Part shown: piece after piece, positions 23,499-35,400 of the stretch
How the letters are laid out: each line of letters begins with the position of its first letter
Numbering within the stretch: the stretch's first letter is position 1
Assembly: GCA_949710005.1 (NCBI GenBank)
Contig: OX453278.1
Span: forward strand, 1,835,001-1,899,000
Reading direction: 5' to 3'
Length of the DNA stretch: 64,000 nucleotides
Source: Ricordea florida
Lineage: Eukaryota; Cnidaria; Anthozoa; Corallimorpharia; Ricordeidae
Notes under the pieces: model-generated
The model's input: the letters and a program-made list of their open reading frames with translations, nothing else
What the model was told of the DNA's origin: nothing
Databases searched by the model: none
Made by a program: the position numbers and the translations under genes

Positions 23499-23819
23499 GT
23501 TGTTGCACACGTGCAAACACGAGATATCATGTACAGCACATTGTAGTGTAACCCATTTTGCAAGAATAGGTCTACGAGGTAGGTCCAACATGCGTACAAA
23601 ACGGCTGGTTTTGCAAGACAAAATATTTTTACACCAAAAGATCATTTATTTACGGAAAAAAAAATCTATAAATGATTTTATTCTTCCTTCCATCGATCGC
23701 AATATTGATGCAAGACTCACTTATGTGCGTGAAATTGAGAATGAAACCTTAGTGTAAATTTTAAATTTCCACTGAGCGTTAGAGGTAGTTAAGAGGAAGC
23801 ATAAGAGGAGGAGAAATTT

Positions 23820-23910
23820 CTCTAACCTCATTGGGAATCGAACCCACGGGCCTGGAGTAGATCTACGTTTAGCTGTTCTACCGACTGAGCTACGAGGCGA
23901 GATGGAAGAA
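23820..23910 (-). mobile_element. tRNA-like sequence (SINE head or tRNA pseudogene)
   Basis: On the minus strand: GCCTCGT, then A box TAGCTCAGTCGGTAG, B box GGTTCGATTCCC, and ATGAGGT, which pairs with the start to form a 7-bp acceptor stem with G-U pairs. The anticodon arm does not form a standard 5-bp stem with a seven-base loop. It is therefore more likely SINE-derived than a functional tRNA. Confidence 0.55.
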
Positions 23911-24642
23911 AATCTGCGTGATTGTAGCAGTAACTCGCGGTAAAGAGAGAGGAGAGGTATGGGCAAATAAACCGAGTAACTAGAAGCTTTTACATGGGCT
24001 TGGTTGATGGTTGGATAACTCGGAAAGGAATGCTAGCGACGCAACTGCTCATTCTCGTGTTGAACCCTTGGGGCTGTAGGGTGGATTCTGTTACAGGAAC
24101 TGGAAGCGTTCAAAAAAGGTCAAGCACAACGTGTTGAGATTCAATTATTTATTCCCCAAATCTTAGGCTTATCCTAGAACACTACTGGACAAACCAAGTT
24201 TGGCAAATTTTTCCACTTAAAAATTTCCTTTCTTTTAAATATCTACAAGATACAGCTGAATAAAAATTTACACAGGGGTGTCTCACAGTGCTGATCAGAC
24301 CTGGATGGCCACACAAAAAAAGATAAAACCAAACCTAGCACTGAAAAATGATAAATTTGAATATACTACTAATCGGCCTACTGGCCTATGGTCTGATAAA
24401 TAAGGATTTTTAAAAACTAAAACCAATAAATTAATGTGATATTTTGGGATTAATCCTATCCAATTCCCGACATTTTAACGACATTTACCCTAAAAAAACA
24501 GCAGTACAGTATCTGTACAAATCTCCAGAGTAGGAAATGCGAGATGTGCTGTTATCAAGTAAGGTAGATCCAGTCAATAATGGATTTATAATACGACATC
24601 CACAAAATGTACGTCCGAACAATGACGATAATTGGACAACAG

Positions 24643-24814
24643 AAATTGGGATAATCAAACGAATTCATAAAGTAAGTTATACCACCGTAAGGTAAAAGGG
24701 AGGTGCTGACGTTTCGAGCGTTAGCCCTTCGTCGGAGCGACGAAACGTCAGCACCTCACTTTTACCTTACGGTGGTATAACTTACTTTATGAATTCGTTT
24801 GATTATCCCAATTT
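24643..24814. mobile_element. Palindromic element family P, copy 1
   Basis: Near-perfect inverted repeat. The left arm starts AAATTGGGATAATCAAACGA and runs through AAGTTATACCACCGTAAGG to GGTGCTGACGTTTCG. The right arm is its reverse complement, ending CGTTTGATTATCCCAATTT. The centre contains GAGCGTTAGCCCTTCGTC. Two more copies lie at 27646-27809 and 28862-29044. The flank AATTCCCCACCGACGC-CACCAGTTTC is shared with copy 3, so the mobile unit is longer than the palindrome. Confidence 0.85.
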
Positions 24815-25169
24815 CTTGTGTTTTAATTCCCCACCGACGCGACACCAGTTTCTTTAGAAACCATCCCACAATACATAACTGGACAATACTGTGCTTGACA
24901 CACTTTTTGGATTCCCGCTCCCTCTTTCTCGCCATCACTGTCCTCAATTAATGTTGGAAGAAAGGTTAGCTGCAATTAATTCGTGGGGTATAACAACTTT
25001 GACCCAAGAATACTACAACGATCCACTTGCCTCAATCTTAAGGGGTTTTTGGTAATGTTGGATTCACTTCTATGAATCATGTCTAGCATTATCAATGCAA
25101 CCGGCTACAACAGATTAAGTTTGTTTATAGTGACACACTTGAGGGTATTATTATTATCATTATTATTAC

Positions 25170-25447
25170 CAGGGACGTAGCTAGGACATTCAGAGGGGGG
25201 GAGGGGGGGTCACAAGGTCACCTTCATAATTTTAGTTACGTACAAGAACATGGTCCACTACAGATGTTCGGTCCTGCAAATGGAGTATGTAACTATCGAG
25301 CACTGGGAGAGATTTATTGCAAGTTGAGTCTTAGGATTCGCGTGTTTTCGCCACCTGAATTCTAGGGACATAAAACAATTATCTCACAAAGGGGGGGGGT
25401 TGGGGGTCACGAGCATCCCAGGGCCTCCCCCACTAGCTACGCCTCTG
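25170..25447. mobile_element. hAT-like MITE with G-run
   Basis: The ends are inverted repeats, CAGGGACGTAGCTAGG on the left and CTAGCTACGCCTCTG on the right, of the CAGRGGCGTAGC type seen on hAT elements. The flanking eight bases, ATTATTAC and ATCATTAG, are similar, as expected of a decayed 8-bp target duplication. Both arms carry G-runs (GGGGGGGAGGGGGGG; GGGGGGGGGTTGGGGG). No ORF. Confidence 0.65.
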
Positions 25448-25986
25448 ATCATTAGTATTAAAAGATATTCATTAGTATTATAAGATATTTGATTCTAATT
25501 GAAGCACACAGTGACTCTCAGATTAAACATAGCGTCATGACGCAACGTACTATTCCCTCGTGATGTCTTTTTCCCTTGAAGTATTCAATTGATAGATTGA
25601 TTGTGTTCTCCTAGAATTCTTAATTCAAATAGGGAATATAAGATCCGATCCGTGTGTATTTTCCAAGTCTGTAACATCCCCAAGCTAGAAAAATTCCCAC
25701 AAACGCTTTCAGTGAAAAGCGTATCAATTTGCTTGCCCTGCTTGTTTCAGGAATCCTGTAAAGAAAGCAAAGTTAGAGTAAGTTGCATACTTGCAAGCTT
25801 ACTTATTAGCAACTTGAATGATATTGACGTAATAACATAACCAAACAGAAAGAATACTGAACTGTTGCTTTTCTAAATATCCGAGTCATAGCGTGCTTTC
25901 ATTTACTTCCTGAAGGCAATTTCAGGATTGGTACGGTATTGTGTTGCTAAGATCGGTAACTGCATAAAGAAATTTGCACCGCACAA

Positions 25987-28900
25987 TCAAACCAGTCCAA
26001 AGAACACGAAGTGGAAGTAAACCCAGCAGTTCCAGGTCGCCCGCACTCTCTCGCGTTTAATACTGGTAACAAGAATTTACAGTGAGTTCTGATCGATGAT
26101 TGGAGCTGTGCACATTTCTTACAATTGGCCAAAGTTACGAGTTTTGCATTAGTTTTACAACAGTCAGTTCAAATTGCGCTGATCACAACTACCAGTACCT
26201 TACAAGTTCCGTGATATCGATATCTTTATTCCAGTTTTCTCTAATTCCATCCACATGTCCTATTCCCACAACTCCTACCACAACACTAGGAACAAGCCCT
26301 TGGAACACTGCACATGAAGGAAACACAGCAAACTGAGTGAGCAGTGTGTGTCTAACAAGTCACAAACAATGAATAAGTACAAAAAATTGTGCTTGCTGTT
26401 TATGAAACTTCTGAAAGTACTTGTTAATCTAAGTGGTAAAAATATTTATGGCTTCTCTGAAAAAGATTTCTATTGAAAATTTTACATGGTAAGGCATTTC
26501 TTAAAGCAAAAGCACGCTATTGTCGTTTGTGATGGCGTACCAAAGCCTTTAGAAGCAACAAAAGCACAGTCAACAATAATCTATCACACTGTACCTCCAT
26601 CAGGGTTGTGAACCTCAATCGGTGAGGCTGACATCCTGAGTGACCGCGCCAAATACTGGTCTCTTTCTGAAACAAACACTTTATACAATGTGGGGAAATC
26701 TCCTGTCATTTCCGCTAGCATTTCAGCTAAGAGGTCTTTTTGTTTACATCTTTCAACATCTTCTGGACTGCAAGGAACAAAATAATAGAATACTACATAA
26801 AACGTGGGGAGCAGGGTTGGCGCAGTGGTGAAAGCGCTCACCTTCCACCAATGTGACCTGGGTTCGATTCCCGGCCCCCGCGTCATATGAGGGCTGAGTT
26901 TGTTGGTTCTCTACTCTGCTCCGAGAGGTTTTTCTCCAGGTACTCCGATTTTCCCCTCTTCACAAAAACCAACAATTGATTTGATTGATTTAATTTAATT
27001 CAATATGATTTGATTTGATTTATTTGTGCTTTACCGTGTTCCCAATTAGTACGTCAGTGCTAGATACAGTTGGCACTCAAATAAAGGTTATTGTTATAAT
27101 TATTACTGTACGACAACTAGTACGTAAGTGCTAAGTCGGTAAATTAGGCAATGGAGTTGCAAATTATCTGTAGATAGCTCTGTTGTGCTATCATTACTCA
27201 CCACATCAAAGCTATTGAAATTTCTTTCTTTTATCTCCTTACCCTCTACCTAACCCCCTTCTCTGCCTACAAGTATTGTGGGGTTAGTTTCTAAAGACAC
27301 TGTTGCTGCATCGGTAGGAAATTGAAACACAAGAGACTGGGATAATGAAACAAGTTGATAAATACCTCTTATTAATCGAGTTCGAGGTCCGTACTGTAAA
27401 ATACGGACCGAGTTTTTTCCCGTCGATTTATGGCCCAAGCGCGAAGCGCGCGGGCCATAAATCGACGGGAAAAAACGAGGATCCGTATTTTACAGTACGG
27501 ACCGAGAAAACGAGGTTAATAAGATATTTATTATATCTCTGGAGTCATTTTGGCGACCAAAACAAACTTTAGCGGGCCGTACAGTGAAGTACGGCCCGCT
27601 AAATTGACCAATCACAGCGCGCGTACTAACTGAGAGATATAATAAAGTAAGTTATACCACCGTAAAGTAAGATAAGGGGGGTGCTGACGTTTCAAGCGTT
27701 AGCCCTTCGTTAGAGCAAATGGAAGGGGTAACGCTCGAAACGTTAGCACCTCCCTTTTACCTCACGGTGGTATGACTTACTTTATCAACTTTTTTGATTA
27801 TCCCAATTCCTTCTCTGCCCAACCCCAGCCGGGCCTGACTGTTACATATAACCCAGTTGCAAATGACATGTATGCATTCTGAGGTGTATGGAATATTGAT
27901 CTGTTAATTTCACTCACCTAATAGGGTCTTTACTCGTAATTAAATGCCATGCTAATTTGATTTTTTGCCATATACTCAGTGCAGCCATTGCTCTGGAAAG
28001 AGTGATCTGGATGGGACGATCTCCTAAATGCAGCTGACACCCTGGGGTCTTCCTCGCCTACAATTAAATTGACCAGTCAAGTTATGAACAATTTGAGTTA
28101 ACTGTTGTATATCCATGAACTGCTAAGGCTCTGACATGACAGACAGGTGGAAATAAGTCTAGAAACTGCCAAAAACTTGTCACAATGCATACATGTTAGT
28201 CTCCAGTAGCTTCCTTTTATGTTTGCTAAGATTAGATACATGTAAGGTGACTGAGAATATAAATGAGAATACACTACTGTTTACTAATAACTCAAGAATT
28301 GATCCTACTGCAGAGACTACTGTACATCTCATTTATAACTATTTTTTTTGTAAAAATAAAATGGCAAATTACCAACTTGAAGGCAAGCTGGTCTGTACCA
28401 GGAAAACTCCTCGTTTTTGCACACCTTATTCCTCCAATACCAAGATTAAAACCTAAAGGGCACTGGTTTCCTAGAGATTCCTCAAAAAAATCCAGTTGTT
28501 GTGACTAATTTTCATAATTCTTACTTCCAAACTCCCACAAAGAAGCATTTTTTGCTGTACTTATTAGTAAAAAGTTAAGTAAACAGAGCCAACACGCAAC
28601 TGTGCTTTACATGTATGTTACCTCTGTGTATGCTGCTCGAAATTCTCCTCCTGGCGCCATTCCCAGTTGTTTGGTAATGTGTGCTGACATACTCAATAAT
28701 AAAACTTGCATTACTCCTCCTATGACTCCACTCTGAAAATATCAATTAACAAATAAACACTGATTAAGGAAAAGTTTGGTTGAATTAAAATGCTTCTTTC
28801 AGGATTTACAGGAATCCCAATTTGCAAAATGGAGCTACATGTACATGTAAGTACAAGAAATTGTGATAATCAAATGAATTGATAAAGCAAGTTATACCAC

Positions 28901-31900
28901 TGTAAGGTAAAAGGAGGTGCTGACGGTTCGAGCGTTAGCTCTTCGTCGGAGCGAATGGAAGGGCTAATGCTCAAAATGTTAGCACCTCCCTTTTACCTTA
29001 CGGTGGTATAACTTACCTTATCAATTTGTTTGATTATCCCAATTTATTTTGCTTCAATTCCCCACCGACGCAGCACCAGTTTCTTTAGAAACTACCCCCA
29101 CACTACATGTAAGTAAATTCATTGATACTTAAATAGAGACTATGACTATGTTGAACAACACTTACCTGTTTTATTGCCAGTTTAAGTTTTTGTACATCAA
29201 TGTTTTTTGCTTCCCTAAGTAAGAACTCCTCATCATACTTCAAGATGTCCACTCGACTCTTACACAGTTCAACAAGGACAATGTCTGGTTTCACCACCTG
29301 GATTGTCTAAAAGTATAAATTAAGATCAAAATAACATATATTTCTGCAGTCAACAAAATAAAAATCAATAGCACCAACAAAGCTTCTTCAATAAAGGCCA
29401 GAGGTGTATTGTTGCCAAAATCAAAGTTTATTGCATAGATTGTATTTCTGATCTGTATTTTCTGAGACATTTCACCAACTAGTTTTGAGGTTAAACTTTG
29501 ACTGCCACGTACTGAATTGTAGTAGTGCAACTATAATAAATTGCTATAGTAAATATCTGATTCCAAGAATGAAGCAGTCTTGTAACATAGTATACCTTGA
29601 GACCAATTAATTTCCTCTAAATACTACTGAAGCCCAAGAGACTAGGAGAAAAGATTTTAACTCCCATAAAATAAGGCCTATTTTTTTGTACTATTTAACA
29701 ATTACTCTCACAAATCAAGAGAGCTTTAAGCAAACACGACAACGATGCCGAAGATAACACAGCCAGTGAAAAAAATTAGATTGTGGAAGCGTAATTTAAG
29801 TTGCACATGTAGTTTTATTGTGTCGTTCATTTGCACTACTGTCTGGTCCTGCCCTTGTCAACATTTCATCGTGGTTGTGTTTTCCATAATTTCCCTAGTA
29901 AAACGTCTTCAAAAAAGCTGAAAAGCATGAATCAATGGTAGCCATACTTTGGTAGCTTCGTTATGTCATTTGTTTTCCCCAAACAAAAACTCACTGGCAC
30001 AAGGATTACCCAGAAGCCCCAGCATAGTTCACCTCCTAGCAGGAGAATAACGTTGAGTATCCCAAGGTGGAGAGCCAATCAGATTGCACAAAATGTCAAG
30101 GTTGCTGAGTTACTTAATACTATTAGCTACAATCCATCAAAATCTACCCAGGGAATTCTCTATAGCTACTGAAGAATTCTCTGGTCTCCAATGCGTAATG
30201 AACACCCTTAACCCTTCCATACCCTTGTAACATCATCTTGGCTTTCTTTGCTAAAGTGGGCTGTACCCACAAGATACACTCTACATCCTTCTGGAGTCTC
30301 AAGTTTTGTTACAGTATCTGGAAGGTCAGGGCTTGAACTTCTTGTCAATCTTCGAATATTTAAAAGCAGTTCTTCTGATATACTGGCATCTGGTGGAATT
30401 TCTTCATCAGCAGGTATACCTAACAAAAACATTTTAAAACGCTAAATTAACTGATTCATATGAAATCAAAAATCACCTCAAAGCTTCTCTCAAGTTTCAC
30501 CCAAAGACCGTGTGTGACATAATTTGATTACCAGCATGTTAATTTGTGGTGAGTCCAATAAATGGTGCATGCCTTAATAGTTCAGACTCCAAGCACTTGT
30601 TTCTTTAGTACTGCAACAGTACTTTTAATTCATCTATAACAAACCGACAATTTATTCCACAGGTCACATAAGGTTGAAACTGTTACATAGTTGCATGCTA
30701 ATGTCACCAACTCGTAATCATCAGTTATTTTTCACCAGTTCATTAGACCTCCATTCTTTCTTTGCCACATCGTTCCAATAGCCAATCATTTGTAATTGTT
30801 TAGAATAACTTTATCACAAGTCATTTCAGCATATATTACGTCCAATAATACTCGCTCGTCCAATAATACTCGCTGTAATATTCAAGTCACACTCTCCCTC
30901 TCTCTTTCACTTCATTTCGTTTTATACATTTTGTGTAGTTATAAAGTTTGGTCCGTTATTGCTGTAAGTAGAAATGATTTATCCTTAGTGAATAAAACCA
31001 CTCGAAGAAGAAGTAGTTAACAGAAACTATACAAAGATCTCAATCAAATCCAAATTATTGTCTGACTTCAATAAATACTGACCATACTAAATGTTTATAT
31101 GTACATAATGTTTCATCTCAACTGTTTATCCAGTCAACGAACTGTAAGTAATATCTCTTGGCACAGTATCCTCCTTGTCTATTGATTTTATTTCTATCAT
31201 GATTGTGCAAAAGTCTATACACTGAGGAAGCTGATTTGACGTACTCTATTGCTGTTACTAACAAAATAAAAGTAAGCATAATACTTGGTGGTGTTTCCTG
31301 TCCTTCATGCTCTTCAACAAAATAAAATGAAGAATTTTCTGGTTGATCCAGAAGTGTCAATCCCTCTGGTGTTTCTATAACCATCAACTGCTCGTCTTCT
31401 GTGCCATCAGAGTTATCATCATCATGATTACCACCTCCATTATCATCCGTGGCATCTTCAAAGTTAAGATCGTCACCACCCACACCATCTTCATTTATTG
31501 CGGCTTTTTCCTCTATAGTATGAAAGTACCAAATTAACTGCCCATCTCCCCCATTGTTTGAAGGTCCTTTTCCTCTCAGGAAAGGATGAGTCTCCATGAA
31601 ATTATCAGGAACATTATTTTTGTATAATTAAATCAATTTTATTATGCTTTTCATATCAAAACACAACAATAAAGTGGTAATTCTCTACATATGATTAATT
31701 CATCTACTCTTTTACTTGAATTGGAAGGAGCCAGCTCCAAAAGTTTTTCAATACAACAGAATGGGCATACTGTAGCTTATCAAAGTTTTTGATAAGAACA
31801 GCTGTTTAAGACGGCCAGAAACTTTGAATGTAACCCTCTATAAGTTAAATATTTTTTTAAAGGAACTACACTGTGCTACAAACGCTATCTTTCACATGGC

Positions 31901-32201
31901 TAAGGGAAAGCTACATCCACAAAACCCAGCTGGCTGTGGATTGATCGGATCTAAATTATGCAGCCAAAAAAATAATAATACACAAGCTTAGAAGCTTACT
32001 TTCTATAGAAATCAGTCTGAAAGACTGACAAACTGTTTCATTATTCCTTCGCGAGAACAAAAAATACTCGGTTATTTTCAAGATCGATACATCTTGAAGA
32101 TCGTTGCCTACACAAGACAGATTTTTGAAAGAAAGGTCATTTTCTCCCTTACTTTTTTCCTCGGTTGATCCTGCATTGTTCCCGTTCCCTGTGTCAGCCA
32201 T
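25987..32201 (-). CDS. TRABD: TRABD, TraB-domain protein (complete, 9 exons)
   Basis: Exons in transcript order: 32201-32153, 31512-31285, 30419-30223, 29306-29166, 28732-28622, 28057-27918, 26767-26595, 26307-26199, 26062-25987. Phases agree throughout; 407 residues, near the vertebrate length. The first about 130 residues are acidic and poorly conserved. The TraB domain starts at LPDTVTKLETPEGCRVYLVGTAHFS (first GxxH motif, GTAH), then VKPDIVLVELCKSRV, LGMAPGGEFRAA, LHLGDRPIQITLSRA, DVERCKQKDLL-EM, FPTLYKVFVSERD, and VVGVVGIGHV (second GxxH). The last exon supplies a hydrophobic C-terminal segment (WNCWVYFHFVFFGLV) resembling a tail anchor. TraB proteins share a fold with TIKI-type putative metalloproteases; the function of TRABD itself is unclear. 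The junction at 26199/26062 is the least certain. Confidence 0.93.
26806..27090 (+). mobile_element. tRNA-derived SINE in TRABD intron
   Basis: The head carries A box TGGCGCAGTGGTGAAAGC and B box GGTTCGATTCCC, closed by GGGG/CCCCG-type pairing. The body contains TGTTGGTTCTCTACTCTGC and CTCCAGGTACTCCGATTTTC, then a TTGATTTGATT-type low-complexity stretch. It lies between TRABD exons 28057-27918 and 26767-26595. Confidence 0.75.
27366..27645. mobile_element. Palindromic MITE with GC-rich stem loops
   Basis: Left arm GGTCCGTACTGTAAAATACG, then TTTTTTCCCGTCGATTTATG, folds onto CATAAATCGACGGGAAAAAA and CCGTATTTTACAGTACGGAC; the centre is GCGCGAAGCGCGC near 27437. A second stem, AGCGGGCCGTAC/GTACGGCCCGCT, lies at about 27570-27602, followed by a CCAATCA box and GCGCGCGTAC. 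Copies of GAGATATAATAAA-type sequence bound the right part. Confidence 0.75.
27646..27809. mobile_element. Palindromic element family P, copy 2
   Basis: The same family as 24643-24814: AAGTAAGTTATACCACCGTA on the left and CACGGTGGTATGACTTACTT on the right. The centre reads AGCGTTAGCCCTTCGTTAG, then AAATGGAAGGGG, then TAACGCTCGAAACGTTAGC. Diverged from copy 1 in the left arm (AAGTAAGATAAGGGGGGT). Confidence 0.8.
28862..29044. mobile_element. Palindromic element family P, copy 3
   Basis: TTGTGATAATCAAATGAATT on the left mirrors TTTGATTATCCCAATTT on the right. Arms carry GTTATACCACTGTAAGG and CCTTACGGTGGTATAAC. The centre reads GAGCGTTAGCTCTTCGTCGG, then AGCGAATGGAAGGGC. The same CACCAGTTTCTTTAGAAACT flank as copy 1 follows. 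It lies in a TRABD intron. Confidence 0.82.
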
Positions 32202-32414
32202 CTTTGTTGATGAATCAGCAAGTCGAATGAAACACGATATGTAATTGGTAATTAGAGAAACTAATGGCGTCATGATAGCGTTGGCCAATCATACTCTTTG
32301 ATAGAATATCACCACAAAAAATCGATTTCCACTGAGGGTGAGTTTGATACCAAAAATACTCTCGTTTGAGTGAACAGATTTTAGGTTGTGAACTAGCTCG
32401 ATGATCATTTTGAT
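32202..32414. promoter_or_regulatory. Divergent promoter, TRABD (-) / LRR-ARH gene (+)
   Basis: Only 213 bp separate the two start codons, so both promoters and 5' UTRs must lie here unless upstream non-coding exons exist. CCAAT-type motifs appear as ATTGG/CCAAT (about 32245, 32283). No TATA box is obvious. Co-regulation is inference. Confidence 0.6.
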
Positions 32415-35400
32415 ATGGGTAACATAGAATCTGTTGCTAAAGTTGACATAAGTCAATTAGAGGAATTAAACAGTTCGCGTGAATTGAACATCAGTCGATG
32501 TTTAGACTACGAACAATACCAAGAGGTAGGCATTCCTTGATTAGAAGTTACTTAGCGTATGATATTTTGTATGTTTTACACTTGGACTTATTGGTAGGAT
32601 CTTAATTATTAATCTTAATTTCTCCACCAAAAGCTGTTCCAATTTTATGTGTTCATCGTAATAAAGATAAATGTAGATTTGCTGTATTGCATTACGATAA
32701 ACAAACCTATGGGGTGCCACACGGGACATTATTGTATAGCAATATATATTTATTGGTAATGTAATATATACGAGATATAAAGCGTAAATATATGATATTG
32801 TTTCATATTTTAGAGCTCATTGCATATATATCTGCCTAATGACACAAATATGTAAAGTATAGTGTAAATACCTATGTCATAAATATTTTTATTCCAACCT
32901 AGGACACATACACATTTATAAAGGGTATTGGGTAAATTATATATATGGTATTGCTCACAAATATATACAGCTATTGTGCCCGCCATTATTTTGGCCAGTG
33001 GTGATGCCCATTCAATGGACCGCCATGAGAGAAAATGGCGGAAAGAGATTTTGAGGAATTTTTCCAAGTTTCAATCCCTTCACTCTTTAATCAAGCTCGT
33101 CGAAATCTCCATACTGAAAACATCAACGTTTTGGAGTATTTTGAACGCCGGTTAGATGATCACGCGTATGTTGTTAGATCCTTTGTCTTGCAGTGCGAAG
33201 ATCACAACGCTAGTGACGACTTCCTTCAGCTACTTTACCTTCTGCACGAAAATATTATTGGTTTAAATGGTCAGTTTCAAGATCTTTGTTTCATGCGTAG
33301 AGACTATGCTTCGGAAATGGGATTTTCTTGCCCAAGAGAACGTTCAAGAAGACCTGGTCGCCCAAGATTTCAAATCCCCGAAGAAGTAATAAGAGGACTG
33401 CATGATATTCATGGTGCATGGAAAGAATTAGCTAAAGAGGCTGGTGTATCATATAAAACAGTTCTACGAAGACGACAGCAAGGCGACAAGACAAAGGATC
33501 TAACCTGAACATCCGCGTGATCATCTAACCGGCATTCAAAATACTCCAAAACGTTGATGTTTTCAGTATGGAGATTTCGACGAGCTTGATGAAAGAGTGA
33601 AGGGATTGAAACTTGGAAAAATTCCTCAAAATCTCTTTCCGCCATTTTCTCTCATGGCGGTCCATTGAATGGGCATCACCACTGGCCAAAATAATGGCGG
33701 GCACAATAGCTGTATATATTTGTGAGCAATACCATATATATAATTTACCCAATACCCTTTATAAATGTGTATGTGTCCTAGGTTGGAATAAAAATATTTA
33801 TGTCATAGGTATTTACAATACACTTTACATATTTGTGTCATTAGGCAGATATATATGCAATGAGCTCTAAAATATGAAACAATATCATATATTTACGCTT
33901 TATATCTCGTATATATTACATTACCAATAAATATATATTGCTATATAATAATGTCCCGTGTGGCACCCCATACAAACCGGTATAATATACAACAGGCGGG
34001 AATGTCGACCACTTTTGAGCCACTGCTTATATATTCTGCCTTACAGTAGTGGGGTGATGGACAAAACACTGACACCCAGTCCATGGACCACCCCAGTGGA
34101 CTACCCAATGGACTACCTAAATTCATTTTTCCAGTATAATTATTCAAAATGGCGTGCATCGCTCCACATGGCCTTTAGCCACCAGTTTGAACAAAATTAA
34201 TATACAGAAACAATGAATTTAGGCAGTCCATTGGATACCGGTAGTCCATTGGGGTAGTCCGTGGACTGGGGGTCAGTGTTTTGTCCGTCACCCAGTGGTG
34301 GTACATTTTGGTTTAGATGTGAGTCAAAAATGTTTGAAACATCTGATCTCAGCAATAAATTGCTTACGTGTTATTCTTGTTTTATTTTTATTTCTTTCTT
34401 TGTCACATTAATAAGTTTGGAGGATTTTGTAAATAGATCTCAAAGACTTCAAGTTCTCACTTCTCATGAAACTGTGTGCATATCATGCAGCAATATTTGT
34501 ATTGTTATGAGGATCTACATTTTTATCACTGTTAGTCATGTGGGTAAAATATGAAGTTAAATGTATATAATAATATTTTTAATATTTAAGTGCATTTTTG
34601 TAGTACAGTTTTGAGATGTTTCTTATTCAATACATGATTTTTTTCTTTACATTTTGTATACAGCATTTGAGGCAAGACAGTCCAGAAGCACTAGTGGATT
34701 TTCCTTTTGAGTTGCTCAATAGTGTCTCGTTTTATGAGAAGTTTGATGCTTCATTCAACTGTTTCACAAGCATTCCTTCTGAATTTTCGTTGTTCCTTCC
34801 TCACCTAGAATATGTTGACTTAAGTCATAATCGTCTTTCTAATTTACCAGACTCCTTTGGGTATCTAGTCCACTTGAAAACTCTGCTTTTAAACAACAAC
34901 AGATTGCAAGATCTTCCAGAGACATTCTGTCTTCTAGCAAGGCTTCAGAAAGCTGATCTGTCCCACAACCAACTGAAGCAGCTACCACAAAATTTGGGCA
35001 TTATGACTTCACTTCAAAGCTTGAATGTGAGTTACAATGAGCTGGAGTCACTACCATTATCACTGGGGAAATCAAAATCTCTACAGCTTATTCTTGCAAT
35101 ATTTAACAACTGCAAATGTCCTCCGCAGCAACTCTGTAATCAAGGATCAGAGTCAGTTATTGCTTATTTACAAAACCAAAACCCAAAGGAACCTGAGCAA
35201 AGGATTCTTCCAAGGAATGAATTTCCACGTGTGAGGGGTGATGTGTTGGTTTTGGCCCCAACAAATCCCCACACTGCACGAGCTCATTATGTACAAACCC
35301 AGACAAACACAAACACAACAAGCCGAATTAAGACTCCCCTGAGACCACCAGCAAATGCGAAGCAACTTCCACCAGATGAACTTGTTGATAAGATTGTGGG

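Larger units (their letters stand above)
23499..25986. other. Intergenic region, TSR1 upstream / TRABD downstream
   Basis: Upstream of TSR1 and downstream of TRABD. It contains a tRNA-like SINE fragment, one palindromic element and a G-rich hAT-like MITE, listed separately. The TSR1 promoter should lie just above 23498, but no TATA box was seen. No further coding exons recognised. Confidence 0.5.

Noticed and set aside
31118-31597. Whole 159-codon minus frame as one TRABD exon starting METHPF
   Set aside because: Splice sites and phase support only 31512-31285; the METHPF start lacks an acceptor, and an upstream exon with MADTGN fits in phase.
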